Positions 32,102-41,110 of a stretch of DNA of 64,000 nt are shown here, piece by piece. Every line of letters starts with the position of its first letter. Positions within the stretch are counted from its first letter, which is position 1. The stretch comes from Marininema mesophilum (lineage in GTDB: Bacteria > Bacillota > Bacilli > Thermoactinomycetales > DSM-45169): positions 1 to 64,000 of the forward strand of contig NZ_FNNQ01000016.1 of the NCBI RefSeq assembly GCF_900106775.1, in the 5' to 3' direction. The position numbers were made by a program, and so were the translations under genes. The notes beneath the pieces are model-generated. The model searched no databases and was not told where the DNA came from. It was given only the letters and a program-made list of their open reading frames with translations.

Positions 32102-33388
32102 TTAATGAGAAGTCAGTGCCATTGCGATCAGATTAATGAGGAACATGCTTGCAATTACATAAACAAGTGAAGGCACCTGTTTCCAGCGACCAAGGGCTAC
32201 TTTTAGAAGGGGATAAGCAATAAATCCAAAAGCAAGGCCATCAGCAATACTGGAGGTAAGAGGAATGCCCGCGATGATGAGAAAGGCTGGGAATCCTTCG
32301 GAGAAATCAGAGAAGGAGATATGGGCCACACTCTGCATCATCAATGCACCGACAATGAGGAGAACGGGTGCGGCAGCATTGTTGGGGATCATTCCCAGAA
32401 CCGGCAGGCTGAACGTAGCACCTATAAAGAGAACACCAGCTACGAGGGCTGGAATACCTGTTCGTCCACCTTCAGCAATTCCCGATGCGCTTTCCGCCGA
32501 TGCGATGGTTGGGCTCGTTCCAAAAAATCCAGCAGCCAAGGAGGTAACCGCCGTTACTCGATAGGAAGAGGAGAAACGGTCCATGTTGGGCAACATCCCA
32601 GCTAGCAGACCCATGTTTTCAAAAACGACAATCATCGTTAAGGAAAATACCGCGATCCAGAAGGAAAGCGAAGCAAGTGGGTACTCAGCCGCAAAGAAGA
32701 CCTGGCTATAATCGGCAAAGTTGGTATCATTCAGACCGCCCGTAGAATGGGTACCAGTCAAAATGGAAGCTAATGTGATAAACAAAATGCCTATGAGAAA
32801 ACTTCCTTTTACATTACGCACATAGAGGATGAGGGTAAATAGCAGACCAGCAAGTGTAATTAATGCGACTGGGCTGGTGAAATCCCCTAGTGAGACAAAA
32901 CTCTTCGTACTGGGTACAATCAGAGCCCCCTTTTGCAGGCCAATAAAGGCGAGAAATAAGCCAATCCCAGCTGTGATTCCATGTTTTAATGAGGAGGGAA
33001 CTGCATGGGATAACTTCTCTCCTAATGGTGTTATGGCGGCAATTAAGAAGAAGAGACCAGAGACAACGATGGCTCCTAACCCAGCCTGCCATGAGAGGCC
33101 GAGAGATTGTACGATGGTAAAGGTAAAAAAGGCATTGATCCCCATCCCAGGAATCAAGATAATCGGTGCCCGCGCCCAAAAGGCCATCAGCAAGCAGCCA
33201 AAGACCGATACAGCTACGGTGGCCATAACTCCTGCCCCGAGGGGAATTCCTGCATCACGCAGAATCAGGGGATTGACCACCAAGATATAAGCAGCAGTGA
33301 AAAACGAGGTTAATCCAGCGGTCAGCTCTTTCTTCCAGGAAGAACCCTCTGCCGCTGGGTTAAACCATTTTTGTAGTTGTTGCAACAT
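32102..33388 (-). CDS. NCS2-family (AzgA-like) purine permease
   Basis: The 428-residue protein has about 12 to 14 helices with the AzgA/PbuG signatures GLTSFFTAAYILVVNPLIL, IPGMGINAFFTFTIV, GFFGTSPTIASAESASGIAEGGRTG. These transporters import hypoxanthine, guanine or adenine. ATG 33388 lies very close to AAAGG. No purine riboswitch is visible upstream; there is a small CTATAC/GTATAG palindrome. Confidence 0.9.
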   Translation of the reverse strand: MLQQLQKWFNPAAEGSSWKKELTAGLTSFFTAAYILVVNPLILRDAGIPLGAGVMATVAVSVFGCLLMAFWARAPIILIPGMGINAFFTFTIVQSLGLSWQAGLGAIVVSGLFFLIAAITPLGEKLSHAVPSSLKHGITAGIGLFLAFIGLQKGALIVPSTKSFVSLGDFTSPVALITLAGLLFTLILYVRNVKGSFLIGILFITLASILTGTHSTGGLNDTNFADYSQVFFAAEYPLASLSFWIAVFSLTMIVVFENMGLLAGMLPNMDRFSSSYRVTAVTSLAAGFFGTSPTIASAESASGIAEGGRTGIPALVAGVLFIGATFSLPVLGMIPNNAAAPVLLIVGALMMQSVAHISFSDFSEGFPAFLIIAGIPLTSSIADGLAFGFIAYPLLKVALGRWKQVPSLVYVIASMFLINLIAMALTSH

Positions 33389-33427
33389 CCTTTATCACTT
33401 CAATTGTTAATAGCCCTCGCCCACCCT

Positions 33428-33457
33428 CTATACCAAAAGTATAGCTATCCTATTATA
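33428..33457 (-). promoter_or_regulatory. Possible promoter and small operator of the permease gene
   Basis: On the reverse strand a TATAAT box (33457-33452) is followed by CTATAC-N5-GTATAG (33428-33444). The -35 box is unclear. Confidence 0.35.
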
Positions 33458-33517
33458 AAGCCAGTATGTCTTTTTGTACATAGGTGAAATAATGGAAAAT
33501 CGAAATAGAAAAGGAAA

Positions 33518-33544
33518 ACCGTGATGGGTACAATCCATCACGGT
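33518..33544 (-). terminator. Terminator downstream of the 30-aa membrane gene
   Basis: Read on the reverse strand, ACCGTGATGG pairs with CCATCACGGT and is followed by TTTCCTTTT. Confidence 0.8.
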
Positions 33545-33590
33545 AGGTTACGCGCTTTAATTTCATTGCATCCGTTTGGTGGAGGATCAA

Positions 33591-33683
33591 TCAGAGGATG
33601 AGGCTAATAGCATAGGCAATACCCAACCAAACGGGAATGCTGAGTACCGTTGCATTGAAGAGACCAATTGCCGTCTGATTCAT
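33591..33683 (-). CDS. Very small hydrophobic protein, 30 aa
   Basis: The frame reads MNQTAIGLFNATVLSIPVWL and then GIAYAISLIL, essentially one membrane helix. AGGGGTGG is spaced 7 bases from ATG 33683, and a good terminator lies 46 bases after the stop, so a dedicated short transcript is plausible. I know no function for it. Confidence 0.5.
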   Translation of the reverse strand: MNQTAIGLFNATVLSIPVWLGIAYAISLIL

Positions 33684-34073
33684 GATCCATCCACCCCTAA
33701 GTATTGTCGTTGAGTTTATTATACACAGGATTTCCCCGTTGTAGAGGGGTTTTGGCTATTTGTAAACAACGCTTAATATTCAAGTAGCCTAAGGGAAGAT
33801 ATAGCTACCCAGTGAACATAGCAAAAAGTCATGTATTCCTTGGTCTAACAAGGTTACGCATGTGGGATGGGTAAATATTTGGTTGATGTTATGTTACAGA
33901 AATAAGACAACCTGTCATGGTGCATTGGCCTCTCTGTGAGTTTAGGAATGGATTGAGCTATAATATAATAGTATGGGACCGTAGTATAAAGATCGGCATA
34001 TAGGAAAGTGTCATGTAGTTGCTAGATAGTGATAAAGCCATATAGAGATGGGTTCATTCAGGAGGAACGAAGG
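33684..34073. other. 390-base gap before the LipL-like gene
   Basis: No gene was found. A TATAATATAAT block near 33960 could be the -10 region of the LipL-like gene, but no clear -35 box is seen. Confidence 0.4.
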
Positions 34074-34949
34074 ATGAGTGAGATCGAGGAACAGAAAATG
34101 TTAGCAAAAGCAGCTTCTATCTATCAAGAAATCAAAGAGTGGCGTGTGATTGACGAATCCTTCGCTGAGCCTACTCCATTATCCTATGCGATAGAAGAGG
34201 CGATTGGTGAAGCAGTTGCCCATGGTGAAGTGCCGGCTACTCTTCGTATCTGGCAAGGACCGCAAGGACTAGTTGTCGCAAAAAAGGATATTCGTACCCA
34301 GCAAGGGTTGAATGCGGCATTGATGATGAAGGGTGTAGACTGGCCCGTTTATGTTCGTCAAAGTGGTGGCACGGCAGTTCCCCATGGACCAGGAACGCTC
34401 AATTTTTCTCTATTTCTTCCTCGTCCTCAGGAGGCTACATGGACGATTGATGATATTTATCGCATGCTCGGTTTGCCCTTGATGAAGATGATTGAAACGA
34501 CATGGGGGCTTGACTCCTATTTTGGTGAAGTGCCCGGTTCTTTTTGTGATGGGCGCTATAACGTAGTAATCCGTGGCAAGAAAGTGGTGGGTACATCACA
34601 GGTGTGGAAAGGGGGACCAGCAGGTCTTTCTTCCAAGCGCCCGGGGTATGTACTCGCCCATGGGACCCTCCTTGTACATGCGGATCGGGAACAAGCCGTG
34701 TCGGCACTTAATGCTTTTTACGAAATGGCAGATGGAGATCGACCTGTCTATATAGACACGGTGGCTACATTGGATTCCTTCACCTCCATGCCGAAAGAGA
34801 AGTTAGAGAGAGAAGTTCGTAAAGGATTAGTAGAGGCGATTCAAGAGTTAACTGGTAGTGCAAGGGTACGACAAACGGTTTCTACCAAAGAATACGAGCG
34901 TGCTCCTGCATTTTTGGAAGCATGTTGGCCACAGTTTTATCAGAAGTGA
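34074..34949 (+). CDS. LipL-like octanoyl/lipoyl protein transferase
   Basis: The 291-residue protein belongs to the biotin/lipoate ligase fold. It has WRVIDESFAEP, VPATLRIWQGP, VRQSGGTAVPHGPGTLNFSLFLP and GSFCDGRYNVVIRGKKVVGTSQ. The cysteine in the last block matches the nucleophile of Bacillus LipL, which moves octanoyl groups from GcvH to E2 subunits. The 2-oxoacid dehydrogenase genes at the window's end would need such lipoylation. AGGAGG precedes ATG 34074. Confidence 0.8.
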   Translation: MSEIEEQKMLAKAASIYQEIKEWRVIDESFAEPTPLSYAIEEAIGEAVAHGEVPATLRIWQGPQGLVVAKKDIRTQQGLNAALMMKGVDWPVYVRQSGGTAVPHGPGTLNFSLFLPRPQEATWTIDDIYRMLGLPLMKMIETTWGLDSYFGEVPGSFCDGRYNVVIRGKKVVGTSQVWKGGPAGLSSKRPGYVLAHGTLLVHADREQAVSALNAFYEMADGDRPVYIDTVATLDSFTSMPKEKLEREVRKGLVEAIQELTGSARVRQTVSTKEYERAPAFLEACWPQFYQK

Positions 34950-34997
34950 TAGAGCTGGACTCTTATTGTTAGAAGAAGGTTTCTTGTGACATAAGGA

Positions 34998-35035
34998 AAG
35001 GTCTGGCGAAGGTGAGTATCGTCAGACCTTTTTGT
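34998..35035. terminator. Terminator between LipL-like and thioesterase genes
   Basis: AAGGTCTG(G)CGA pairs with TCG(T)CAGACCTT, followed by TTTTG. Confidence 0.8.
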
Positions 35036-35051
35036 TTAATTAGGTACTAAA

Positions 35052-35456
35052 TTACTGAGGTAGAGAAAGGGATTGTAATGTTTTAATCATCAAAGGGGTC
35101 AGCTGATTGCTCTTTTGCTCCTGATAATTAAAGTGAACCAATACAGCTCGTCCGATGGCAATCAGTTCTTCTGTTTGCCGATCTAGTATTTGATGACGGA
35201 CAGTGAAACTACTGGTGCCAATTTTTTCGATCTCGGTGGTGACCGTCAGCCACTGACAAAAGGAAGCTTGGGCCTTGTATTCGCAACTTGTAGACACAAC
35301 AATTAGTTTCCAGTTGTTGAGGTCCATCTCCGGATCAAGGAGTTGAAAGAGCTCCGTTCGAGCGGCTTCCATGTATGTGTAATAGACTGCATTATTCACG
35401 TGTCCAAGGCCATCACATTCATTAAAGCGGACTTGGAGTGTGGTGTTAAGTGTCAT
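35052..35456 (-). CDS. Hotdog-fold acyl-CoA thioesterase (4HBT/YbgC type)
   Basis: The 134-residue protein has the 4HBT motif VRFNECDGLGHVNNAVYYTYMEAAR, with the aspartate that activates water, then VSTSCEYKAQASFCQWLTV. These cytosolic enzymes cleave short acyl-CoA or hydroxybenzoyl-CoA. GGAGGGATC precedes ATG 35456. Confidence 0.88.
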   Translation of the reverse strand: MTLNTTLQVRFNECDGLGHVNNAVYYTYMEAARTELFQLLDPEMDLNNWKLIVVSTSCEYKAQASFCQWLTVTTEIEKIGTSSFTVRHQILDRQTEELIAIGRAVLVHFNYQEQKSNQLTPLMIKTLQSLSLPQ

Positions 35457-35683
35457 CTGTGATCCCTCCGAATGGTGATATCCCTAAAATGATGATCCGG
35501 GTTCTCCTTACTTTTCGTGAATGGTTGGATGGATTCCTGTTCGCGAGGATATCCGCCGTAAAAATCATCTGTGAAAGGGCGACTGTTCATTTTTTTTCCT
35601 CAGATTCTTCAAGATTGTGGACAAAGTGAATATGATAGAATCGAGGTATAAAAAATGAGATGATCAGTTGAGGAGTGAAGGTT

Positions 35684-36337
35684 TTGCTTACAATCGCAGA
35701 AGAATTATTGTTACTTTGTTTGAACGAGAGGACTTGTGAAACACGGTCTGTTTGTGAGCGGCCTCTACCATATGGGCTATCAGGTGCGCTTCTTCTCGAA
35801 CTGGTTGTGCAGAAGAGGATAGAGTTACGGGGGAAGAAAGTTGTGGTTATTGACGAGAAACCCACTGGGGATAAAGTATTAGATGAGGTGCTTAAGTCGA
35901 CAATTCCTGACTCGGGTAATTTGGAAGCTTCGCATTGGATTCGAAAACTAGGTGATTCGGATATTTACAGTCGATTGAAAGAGCGGTTGGTACACCGAGG
36001 AATTTTACAAAAAGAGAAACAGCGTAAATGGGGCATGTTTTCTTCTACCTCATGGTCTATTAAGGATCGGGAACGAGTAGAATCCCTACAAGAAAAAATC
36101 CGTTCTCTCCCAAAGGATACCAGAGTCCCAGACGAACGTACCTTGGTGTTGGCCAGTGTGGCACTGAAGTGCAACTTGGTTCGTGTGTTATTCCCAGAGG
36201 AAGAGCAATCGAGGGCTCGTCGCCGATTAAGGGAGTTAAGTCGGGGTGAGATCTACAAGGAAGCTGTATCCGATACCATTGTAGGAATGCAAGCGGCTGC
36301 GACAGTTGCCGCTGTGGCTACTGTGACCGATATGTAA
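35684..36337 (+). CDS. GPP34 (GOLPH3/VPS74-like) protein
   Basis: The 217-residue mostly helical protein shows the GPP34 pattern: LTIAEELLLLCLNE, LPYGLSGALLLELVVQKRIEL, VLDEVL, RLKERLVHRGIL, WSIKD and ALASV...LVRVLFP. Eukaryotic members bind phosphoinositides at the Golgi; bacterial ones are mostly uncharacterised. TTG 35684 is chosen because GAGGAG (35670-35675) is spaced 8 bases from it. The alanine-rich end (MQAAATVAAVATV) may bind membranes. Confidence 0.8.
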   Translation: MLTIAEELLLLCLNERTCETRSVCERPLPYGLSGALLLELVVQKRIELRGKKVVVIDEKPTGDKVLDEVLKSTIPDSGNLEASHWIRKLGDSDIYSRLKERLVHRGILQKEKQRKWGMFSSTSWSIKDRERVESLQEKIRSLPKDTRVPDERTLVLASVALKCNLVRVLFPEEEQSRARRRLRELSRGEIYKEAVSDTIVGMQAAATVAAVATVTDM

Positions 36338-36420
36338 TCAAGTGGATGAATAAAAAACACTGCTGGATTGGATTACATCTGTGGATTCGATCCATTGTGG
36401 GATAAAGACGTACAGGGAAA

Positions 36421-36453
36421 AACCGCCACTCGGTTAATCGAGTGGCGGTTTTG
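36421..36453 (+). terminator. Terminator of the GPP34 gene
   Basis: AACCGCCACTCG, a six-base loop and CGAGTGGCGGTT, followed by TTG. Confidence 0.8.
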
Positions 36454-36498
36454 ATGATGTCTAACACGTTACCTGTCGTCTATTTCTTTTCAGATTGG

Positions 36499-38259
36499 TT
36501 ACCCTTTATTTGCGGTGTGATAAATTTGACTTCCTTTTTCACGGAATTCTGCTGCCTTTTCACGAAGTCCTTCTTCTTTAGCATCGGTAACGGGAAGTTG
36601 TTGTTCTTCGGCATATCGGCGAATATCCTGGGTGATTCGCATACTACAAAACTTGGGTCCGCACATGGAGCAAAAGTGTGCAGTTTTGGCTGGTTCAGCT
36701 GGTAGGGTCTCATCATGATAGGATCGAGCGCGATCAGGATCAAGGGAGAGATTGAACTGATCCTCCCAGCGGAATTCAAAGCGCGCTTTCGATACAGCAT
36801 CATCCCGTTGTTGTGCCCGGGGGTGTGCCTTTGCCAAGTCGGCGGCGTGAGCAGCAATTTTATAAGCGATGACGCCGTCTTTTACGTCTTCACGGTTGGG
36901 TAATCCCAGGTGTTCTTTTGGTGTGACATAACAGAGCATCGCTGTTCCATGCCAGCCGATAAAGGCGGCACCGATAGCCGAAGTGATATGGTCGTATCCA
37001 GGAGCGATATCTGTAGTCAACGGCCCAAGTGTGTAGAAGGGTGCCTCATGACAAATTTCCTGTTCAAGGTCAACGTTTTCTTTAATCTGATGAAGGGGGA
37101 CATGTCCAGGCCCTTCGATCATTACCTGTACATCGTATTCCCAGGCGATTTTCGTTAGCTCACCCAGGGTACGCAATTCGGCAAATTGAGCTTCATCGTT
37201 TGCATCGGCGATGGAACCAGGACGTAAGCCATCTCCAAGAGAGAAGGCGATATCATAGGTGCGCATGATTTCGCAGATCTCACGGAAGTGGGTAAAAAGG
37301 AAACTTTCCTGGTGATGGGCAAGACACCAAGCGGCCATAATGGAGCCGCCACGGGAGACGATCCCAGTCATACGATTAACGGTGAGAGGGATGTAACGAA
37401 GGAGTACGCCCGCATGGATTGTAAAATAATCGACGCCTTGTTCCGCCTGTTCGATCAGGGTATCACGATAGAGTTCCCAAGTGAGGTCAGCAGGTTCCCC
37501 GCCTGCTTTCTCCAATGCTTGATAGAGAGGAACGGTACCTACAGGAACGGGGGAATTACGAATAATCCACTCCCGTGTTGTATGGATATCCTGCCCTGTT
37601 GAGAGGTCCATAATGTTGTCTGCACCCCACCGGGTTGCCCAAACCATCTTTTCCACTTCTTCTTCAATGGAAGAGGTGACGGCGGAGTTACCGATGTTGG
37701 CGTTAATTTTTACATGAAAGTTTTTACCGATGATCATCGGTTCACTTTCTGGATGGTTGATATTGGAGGGGATGATAGCGCGTCCACTTGCTACTTCCTC
37801 CCGTACAAACTCAGAATCATAACCTTCACGGATGGCGATAAACTCCATCTCAGGGGTGATGATCCCTTTACGAGCATAATGCATTTGGGTGACATTTTGG
37901 CCGGCCTTTGCCCGAAGTGGGCGACGGGCAAGGGTGCCTGGAATTTCCGAACCTGATACGTTTTTTCGGCCATTATCTATTGGCTGGATTTGGCGACCTT
38001 CATATTCATCTACATCGCCTCGAGCAAGAATCCATTCCTTACGGTTTGGTGCAAGTCCTTTATGGATATCGATGGTGGCATTTGGGTCCGTATAAGGACC
38101 ACTACTGTCGTAAACACGGATGGGTTCATTAGGTCGTTCACCATTGTCATCCTTTGTCGGGGTCAGCGCAATCTCTCTCATCGGTACGCGGACATTTGCC
38201 CTTGAATCGGTCACATACACTTTCTTGCTGTTGGGGAAAGCCCCTTGGCTGATTTCCAT
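36499..38259 (-). CDS. thiC: Phosphomethylpyrimidine synthase ThiC
   Basis: The 586-residue radical SAM enzyme makes HMP phosphate from AIR for thiamine. It has GVDYFTIHAGV, NRMTGIVSRGGSIMA, SLGDGLRPGSIADAND, MIEGPGHVPLHQIKEN, and the C-terminal cluster motif CSMCGPKFCSM (CxxCxxxxC). ATG 38259 follows GAGGAGGGC; the open frame upstream to 38364 only overlaps the terminator of the riboswitch. It is controlled by the TPP riboswitch upstream. Confidence 0.97.
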   Translation of the reverse strand: MEISQGAFPNSKKVYVTDSRANVRVPMREIALTPTKDDNGERPNEPIRVYDSSGPYTDPNATIDIHKGLAPNRKEWILARGDVDEYEGRQIQPIDNGRKNVSGSEIPGTLARRPLRAKAGQNVTQMHYARKGIITPEMEFIAIREGYDSEFVREEVASGRAIIPSNINHPESEPMIIGKNFHVKINANIGNSAVTSSIEEEVEKMVWATRWGADNIMDLSTGQDIHTTREWIIRNSPVPVGTVPLYQALEKAGGEPADLTWELYRDTLIEQAEQGVDYFTIHAGVLLRYIPLTVNRMTGIVSRGGSIMAAWCLAHHQESFLFTHFREICEIMRTYDIAFSLGDGLRPGSIADANDEAQFAELRTLGELTKIAWEYDVQVMIEGPGHVPLHQIKENVDLEQEICHEAPFYTLGPLTTDIAPGYDHITSAIGAAFIGWHGTAMLCYVTPKEHLGLPNREDVKDGVIAYKIAAHAADLAKAHPRAQQRDDAVSKARFEFRWEDQFNLSLDPDRARSYHDETLPAEPAKTAHFCSMCGPKFCSMRITQDIRRYAEEQQLPVTDAKEEGLREKAAEFREKGSQIYHTANKG

Positions 38260-38332
38260 TGAAGTGCCCTCCTCAATTAATTGTTGGTCCACAAGAAAGG
38301 ATGGGGCGGTTAGCAGCGTTTCCATTGGATAG

Positions 38333-38361
38333 AAAAAGGACCGTATCAGCGTACGGTCCTT
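38333..38361 (-). terminator. Riboswitch-controlled terminator of thiC
   Basis: On the reverse strand AAGGACCGTA and TACGGTCCTT form a perfect 10-bp stem followed by TTTC. It lies between aptamer and gene, as expected of a transcriptional TPP switch. Confidence 0.8.
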
Positions 38362-38402
38362 CAATCCACCCGATGGTGGAAAAAAGACAGGGAGAAACCC
38401 TG

Positions 38403-38488
38403 GTTCCTACGCTGGCATTACCCAGATCAGGTGTTACGGTCGGCGTAGAATTTCCCCGCCCTCTCAGCCTGGCTCCTCCAAGCTCCCG
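38403..38488 (-). promoter_or_regulatory. TPP riboswitch (THI element)
   Basis: On the reverse strand the conserved blocks appear in order: GGAGC, GGCTGAGAGGGC, GACCGTAACACCTGATCTGG and GTAATGCCAGCGTAGGAA. TPP binding should favour the downstream terminator and lower thiC expression. Confidence 0.95.
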
Positions 38489-38613
38489 TTTCTATGCGGT
38501 TACCGAGTTCACCATATCATAACTTCTCCATTGCCGCAATTGTAAAAATGGACTATAAAGGAAATTTTATGTTGATGGTAGGAAAGATTTCAAGTGAAAC
38601 GATTAAACAATAT

Positions 38614-38645
38614 GGTGAATCCCACTGCTTAGTATGGGAATATGA
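38614..38645. mobile_element. Possible decayed IS605-type right end
   Basis: GAATCCCACTGCTT is identical to 14 bases of the right end behind tnpB, followed by TATGGGAATATGAA in place of TGTGGGAGTGTCAA. The stem is still partly pairable. No other part of the element is visible. Confidence 0.35.
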
Positions 38646-38714
38646 AGGAATTCAGCATTGAAAGTTTAGTTTTTTAGGTTATGCTTAATGTAGGTGGGTG
38701 GGTTAGATGAAAGG

Positions 38715-39536
38715 ATGAGCCTTGTGTATATCGAATGGTCCCATGTGAATAAGCGGTTTCATGATTCCGCTAAGGTTCCTAGCCACCGACCGTATCGCAT
38801 GGAATTCCGTCTTGGGCTCCTCGATTTCACTTCTACAGTAAGAAATGGCATCACGGCTGTTCTTGGTCCACAGGGTTCGGGTAAAACTACGCTGTTACGG
38901 ATGACAGCCGGTGCACTGGTGCCCGATGACGGTCGGATAACCTATCATATCGGTCCAAATGAAGTCCGAGGATGGTCCCGGAGCGTCGCGGCGATAGGAA
39001 ATGCCTCCTCCGCTGATGAGTTACGCAAACGGATTGGCTATGTACCTAGTAAAAAACGCTCTCGTCGGGAATGGACATTGGAAGAGTCTTTGTATGATAT
39101 CGCTGAAGCTTGTGGCCACCTTCGTCCGAAAGTGAAAGTGGCAGAGATGATGGCTAAATGGGGATTGGCGGCGCACCGAAAACAACTGGTGAAAAACCTT
39201 CCAGAAGGAGTGTCATCCCGGTATATCGTCTCCCAGAGCTTAATGGCCGAGCCACCAATTTGGCTCTTGGATGAACCAACCGAAAGTTTGGATGAGTTGG
39301 GTTTGAAACTTTTGCATGAGGAGATCGCTGAACGTCGTCATAAAGGAATTATTTTGATTGCTACGAATGATCTCCAATTGGCAGAAGTGGCGGACTATCT
39401 TCTTCTTATGGAAGGCGGTTCTTGCCGTCGCTTAGGGCAACGAAGGTTGCTAACGGCAGGTGTTCCTGATGGGAGAGTCTCCTCTTGGTACAATTCCATG
39501 CAAACCTTTGCGCAGGTGCGCACACGGTTTAAGTGA
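38715..39536 (+). CDS. Orphan ABC-type ATPase with degenerate signature motif
   Basis: Walker A (GPQGSGKTTLLRM) and Walker B (IWLLDEPTESLDELG) are intact, but the LSGGQ signature region reads LPEGVSSRYIVSQSLM, which lacks the usual serine-glycine-glycine. No permease gene is adjacent. It resembles ATPases of ABC-2 systems with loss of part of the catalytic interface, so activity may need a different partner. The start is uncertain: GTG 38694, ATG 38715 and GTG 38724 are all in frame. Confidence 0.7.
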   Translation: MSLVYIEWSHVNKRFHDSAKVPSHRPYRMEFRLGLLDFTSTVRNGITAVLGPQGSGKTTLLRMTAGALVPDDGRITYHIGPNEVRGWSRSVAAIGNASSADELRKRIGYVPSKKRSRREWTLEESLYDIAEACGHLRPKVKVAEMMAKWGLAAHRKQLVKNLPEGVSSRYIVSQSLMAEPPIWLLDEPTESLDELGLKLLHEEIAERRHKGIILIATNDLQLAEVADYLLLMEGGSCRRLGQRRLLTAGVPDGRVSSWYNSMQTFAQVRTRFK

Positions 39537-39561
39537 GTGGTAATTGCAAATCTGTTTTGAT

Positions 39562-39587
39562 AAAAACGCCCAGATAAGGGCGTTTTT
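39562..39587. terminator. Bidirectional terminator
   Basis: AAAAACGCCC and GGGCGTTTTT pair perfectly around a six-base loop. Confidence 0.85.
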
Positions 39588-39724
39588 ATGTGCGCATTTT
39601 TTCTGGCTAGGAAAGGTACCCGTGTAAGGGGAGTGACATACATTGGATTAGCGAAAAAGTCGACGGATCTAATCAGCATTAAGTTGAAAAAGGTTCGTAG
39701 AATGGAAAGTAAGGAGAGTGTTGC

Positions 39725-40648
39725 ATGCAAAAGCTAATGATACTCGCTCTAATTGGTCTAGCAGCACAGCTGGTGGACGGTTCCCTAGGAATGGCGTATG
39801 GTGCTACATCGGCTTCTTTGTTGTTAGCTTATGGAGTTGCTCCGGCAGTTGCGTCTGCTTCGGTACACATTGCAGAGCTTGTCACAACAGCAGCATCGGG
39901 TTATTCTCATTGGCGTTTTGGTAATGTGGATCGGAGCATTGTCCGGGGGTTAATCATTCCAGGGGCGATTGGAGCATTTGGAGGGGCTTGTTTTTTAAGT
40001 AGTTTGTCGGGTGATGTAGTGAAGCCCTATATTGCTGGATTCTTATTTTTATTAGGAGTATATGTTTTTGTTCGCTTTTTGTTCGTTAAACAAAATAGTG
40101 TCTCTCAAAAAACAGATCCGCCGAAGCGCCGATTTCTTATCCCATTAGGTTTGGTTGCAGGGTTTGCTGATGCCACGGGGGGTGGAGGGTGGGGGCCTTT
40201 GACGACCCCTACATTGTTAGCGCGAAAGGGTGCTCAACCACGAAAAGTAGTCGGTTCAGTAGATACCAGTGAATTTGCGATTGCCCTTGCGGCAACGGTA
40301 GGATTTTTGATTTCGTTGGGATGGAGCCAAGTGAGTTGGTCTTGGGTGATTGCTCTGATGGCAGGGGGTGTGATCGCCGCTCCCATTGCAGCTTGGTTGG
40401 TAAGAATAATTCCAGGGCCTTTGTTGGGTGTTTTGGTGGGCGGATTGATTGTGATCACCAATGCAAAAACTCTGATAGGTAATTTCGACTTGGTTACACC
40501 TTTGGGGGAAGGGCTTGTTTATACCGGATTAATCGTGATTTGGGCTGTTGGGATTACCTTTATCATATGGAAACTGGTAAAGGAGAAGAAAGTGACGCTG
40601 GATGGTGGTGAGGCGGTTAGCATGGAACAAAAGCCAGAAGAGAGATAA
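39725..40648 (+). CDS. TauE/SafE-family sulfite or organosulfur exporter
   Basis: The 307-residue membrane protein has eight predicted helices in two inverted halves. Each half starts with the family motif: GLAAQLVDGSLGMAYGATSASLLL and GLVAGFADATGGGGWGPLTTPTLL. TauE/SafE proteins export sulfite, sulfoacetate or related anions. AAGGAGAG precedes ATG 39725. The neighbours give no pathway clue. Confidence 0.88.
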   Translation: MQKLMILALIGLAAQLVDGSLGMAYGATSASLLLAYGVAPAVASASVHIAELVTTAASGYSHWRFGNVDRSIVRGLIIPGAIGAFGGACFLSSLSGDVVKPYIAGFLFLLGVYVFVRFLFVKQNSVSQKTDPPKRRFLIPLGLVAGFADATGGGGWGPLTTPTLLARKGAQPRKVVGSVDTSEFAIALAATVGFLISLGWSQVSWSWVIALMAGGVIAAPIAAWLVRIIPGPLLGVLVGGLIVITNAKTLIGNFDLVTPLGEGLVYTGLIVIWAVGITFIIWKLVKEKKVTLDGGEAVSMEQKPEER

Positions 40649-40704
40649 AGAGTAAACTGAGGAGTTATCCAAAGTTTTCAACCCTTCCATGGGTTTTCAC
40701 ATAA

Positions 40705-40743
40705 AAAAATCCCCCTTCGTAATCATTACGAAGGGGGATTTTT
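40705..40743. terminator. Bidirectional terminator
   Basis: AAAAATCCCCCTTCGTAAT and its exact complement flank a single C, giving a very strong hairpin. It overlaps the last bases of the converging VOC gene. Confidence 0.88.
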
Positions 40744-41110
40744 AAATACGTTCGATCAGTTCCAAGCGGTTACCGAAGGGGTCACGAAGCTCAAAGCGGT
40801 CATATCCTGGAATCGGAATCGAATCGAGGATGACTGCGCCTGCTTGCTCTAGCTTCTCCCGCCAGGATGAGAGCTCCTTCACTTCATATGCGAGGTGAAC
40901 TTTCGTCTGCTGACGGTTAACACCATCTTCTGTACCGACGTGGATCTCCACATCTCCGAGAAGGAGCCAAAAACCACCGCGTCCAGCGAGGGAGTCTGGC
41001 TTGGAAACTTCGGTGAGTCCGAGGACGCTGCAATAAAAGCGACGAGCTTCCTCCTCAGTACCTTTTGGAACAGTGATCTGAACGTGATGAAGTCGCAGAG
41101 GCTTCATCAC
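40742..41110 (-). CDS. VOC-superfamily (glyoxalase-like) protein
   Basis: The 122-residue protein has the paired beta-alpha-beta-beta-beta units of the family: LHHVQITVPKGTEEEARRFYCSVLGL, FWLLLGDVEIHVG, KVHLAYEV and FELRDPFGNRLELIE. Metal ligands would be His9 and the C-terminal glutamate. Substrate unknown. It begins directly after the aconitase stop, so it is probably the second gene of that operon. Confidence 0.82.
   Translation of the reverse strand: MMKPLRLHHVQITVPKGTEEEARRFYCSVLGLTEVSKPDSLAGRGGFWLLLGDVEIHVGTEDGVNRQQTKVHLAYEVKELSSWREKLEQAGAVILDSIPIPGYDRFELRDPFGNRLELIERI

Noticed and set aside
38260..38364. N-terminal extension of ThiC
   Set aside because: It overlaps the riboswitch terminator, and GAGGAGGGC fits ATG 38259.
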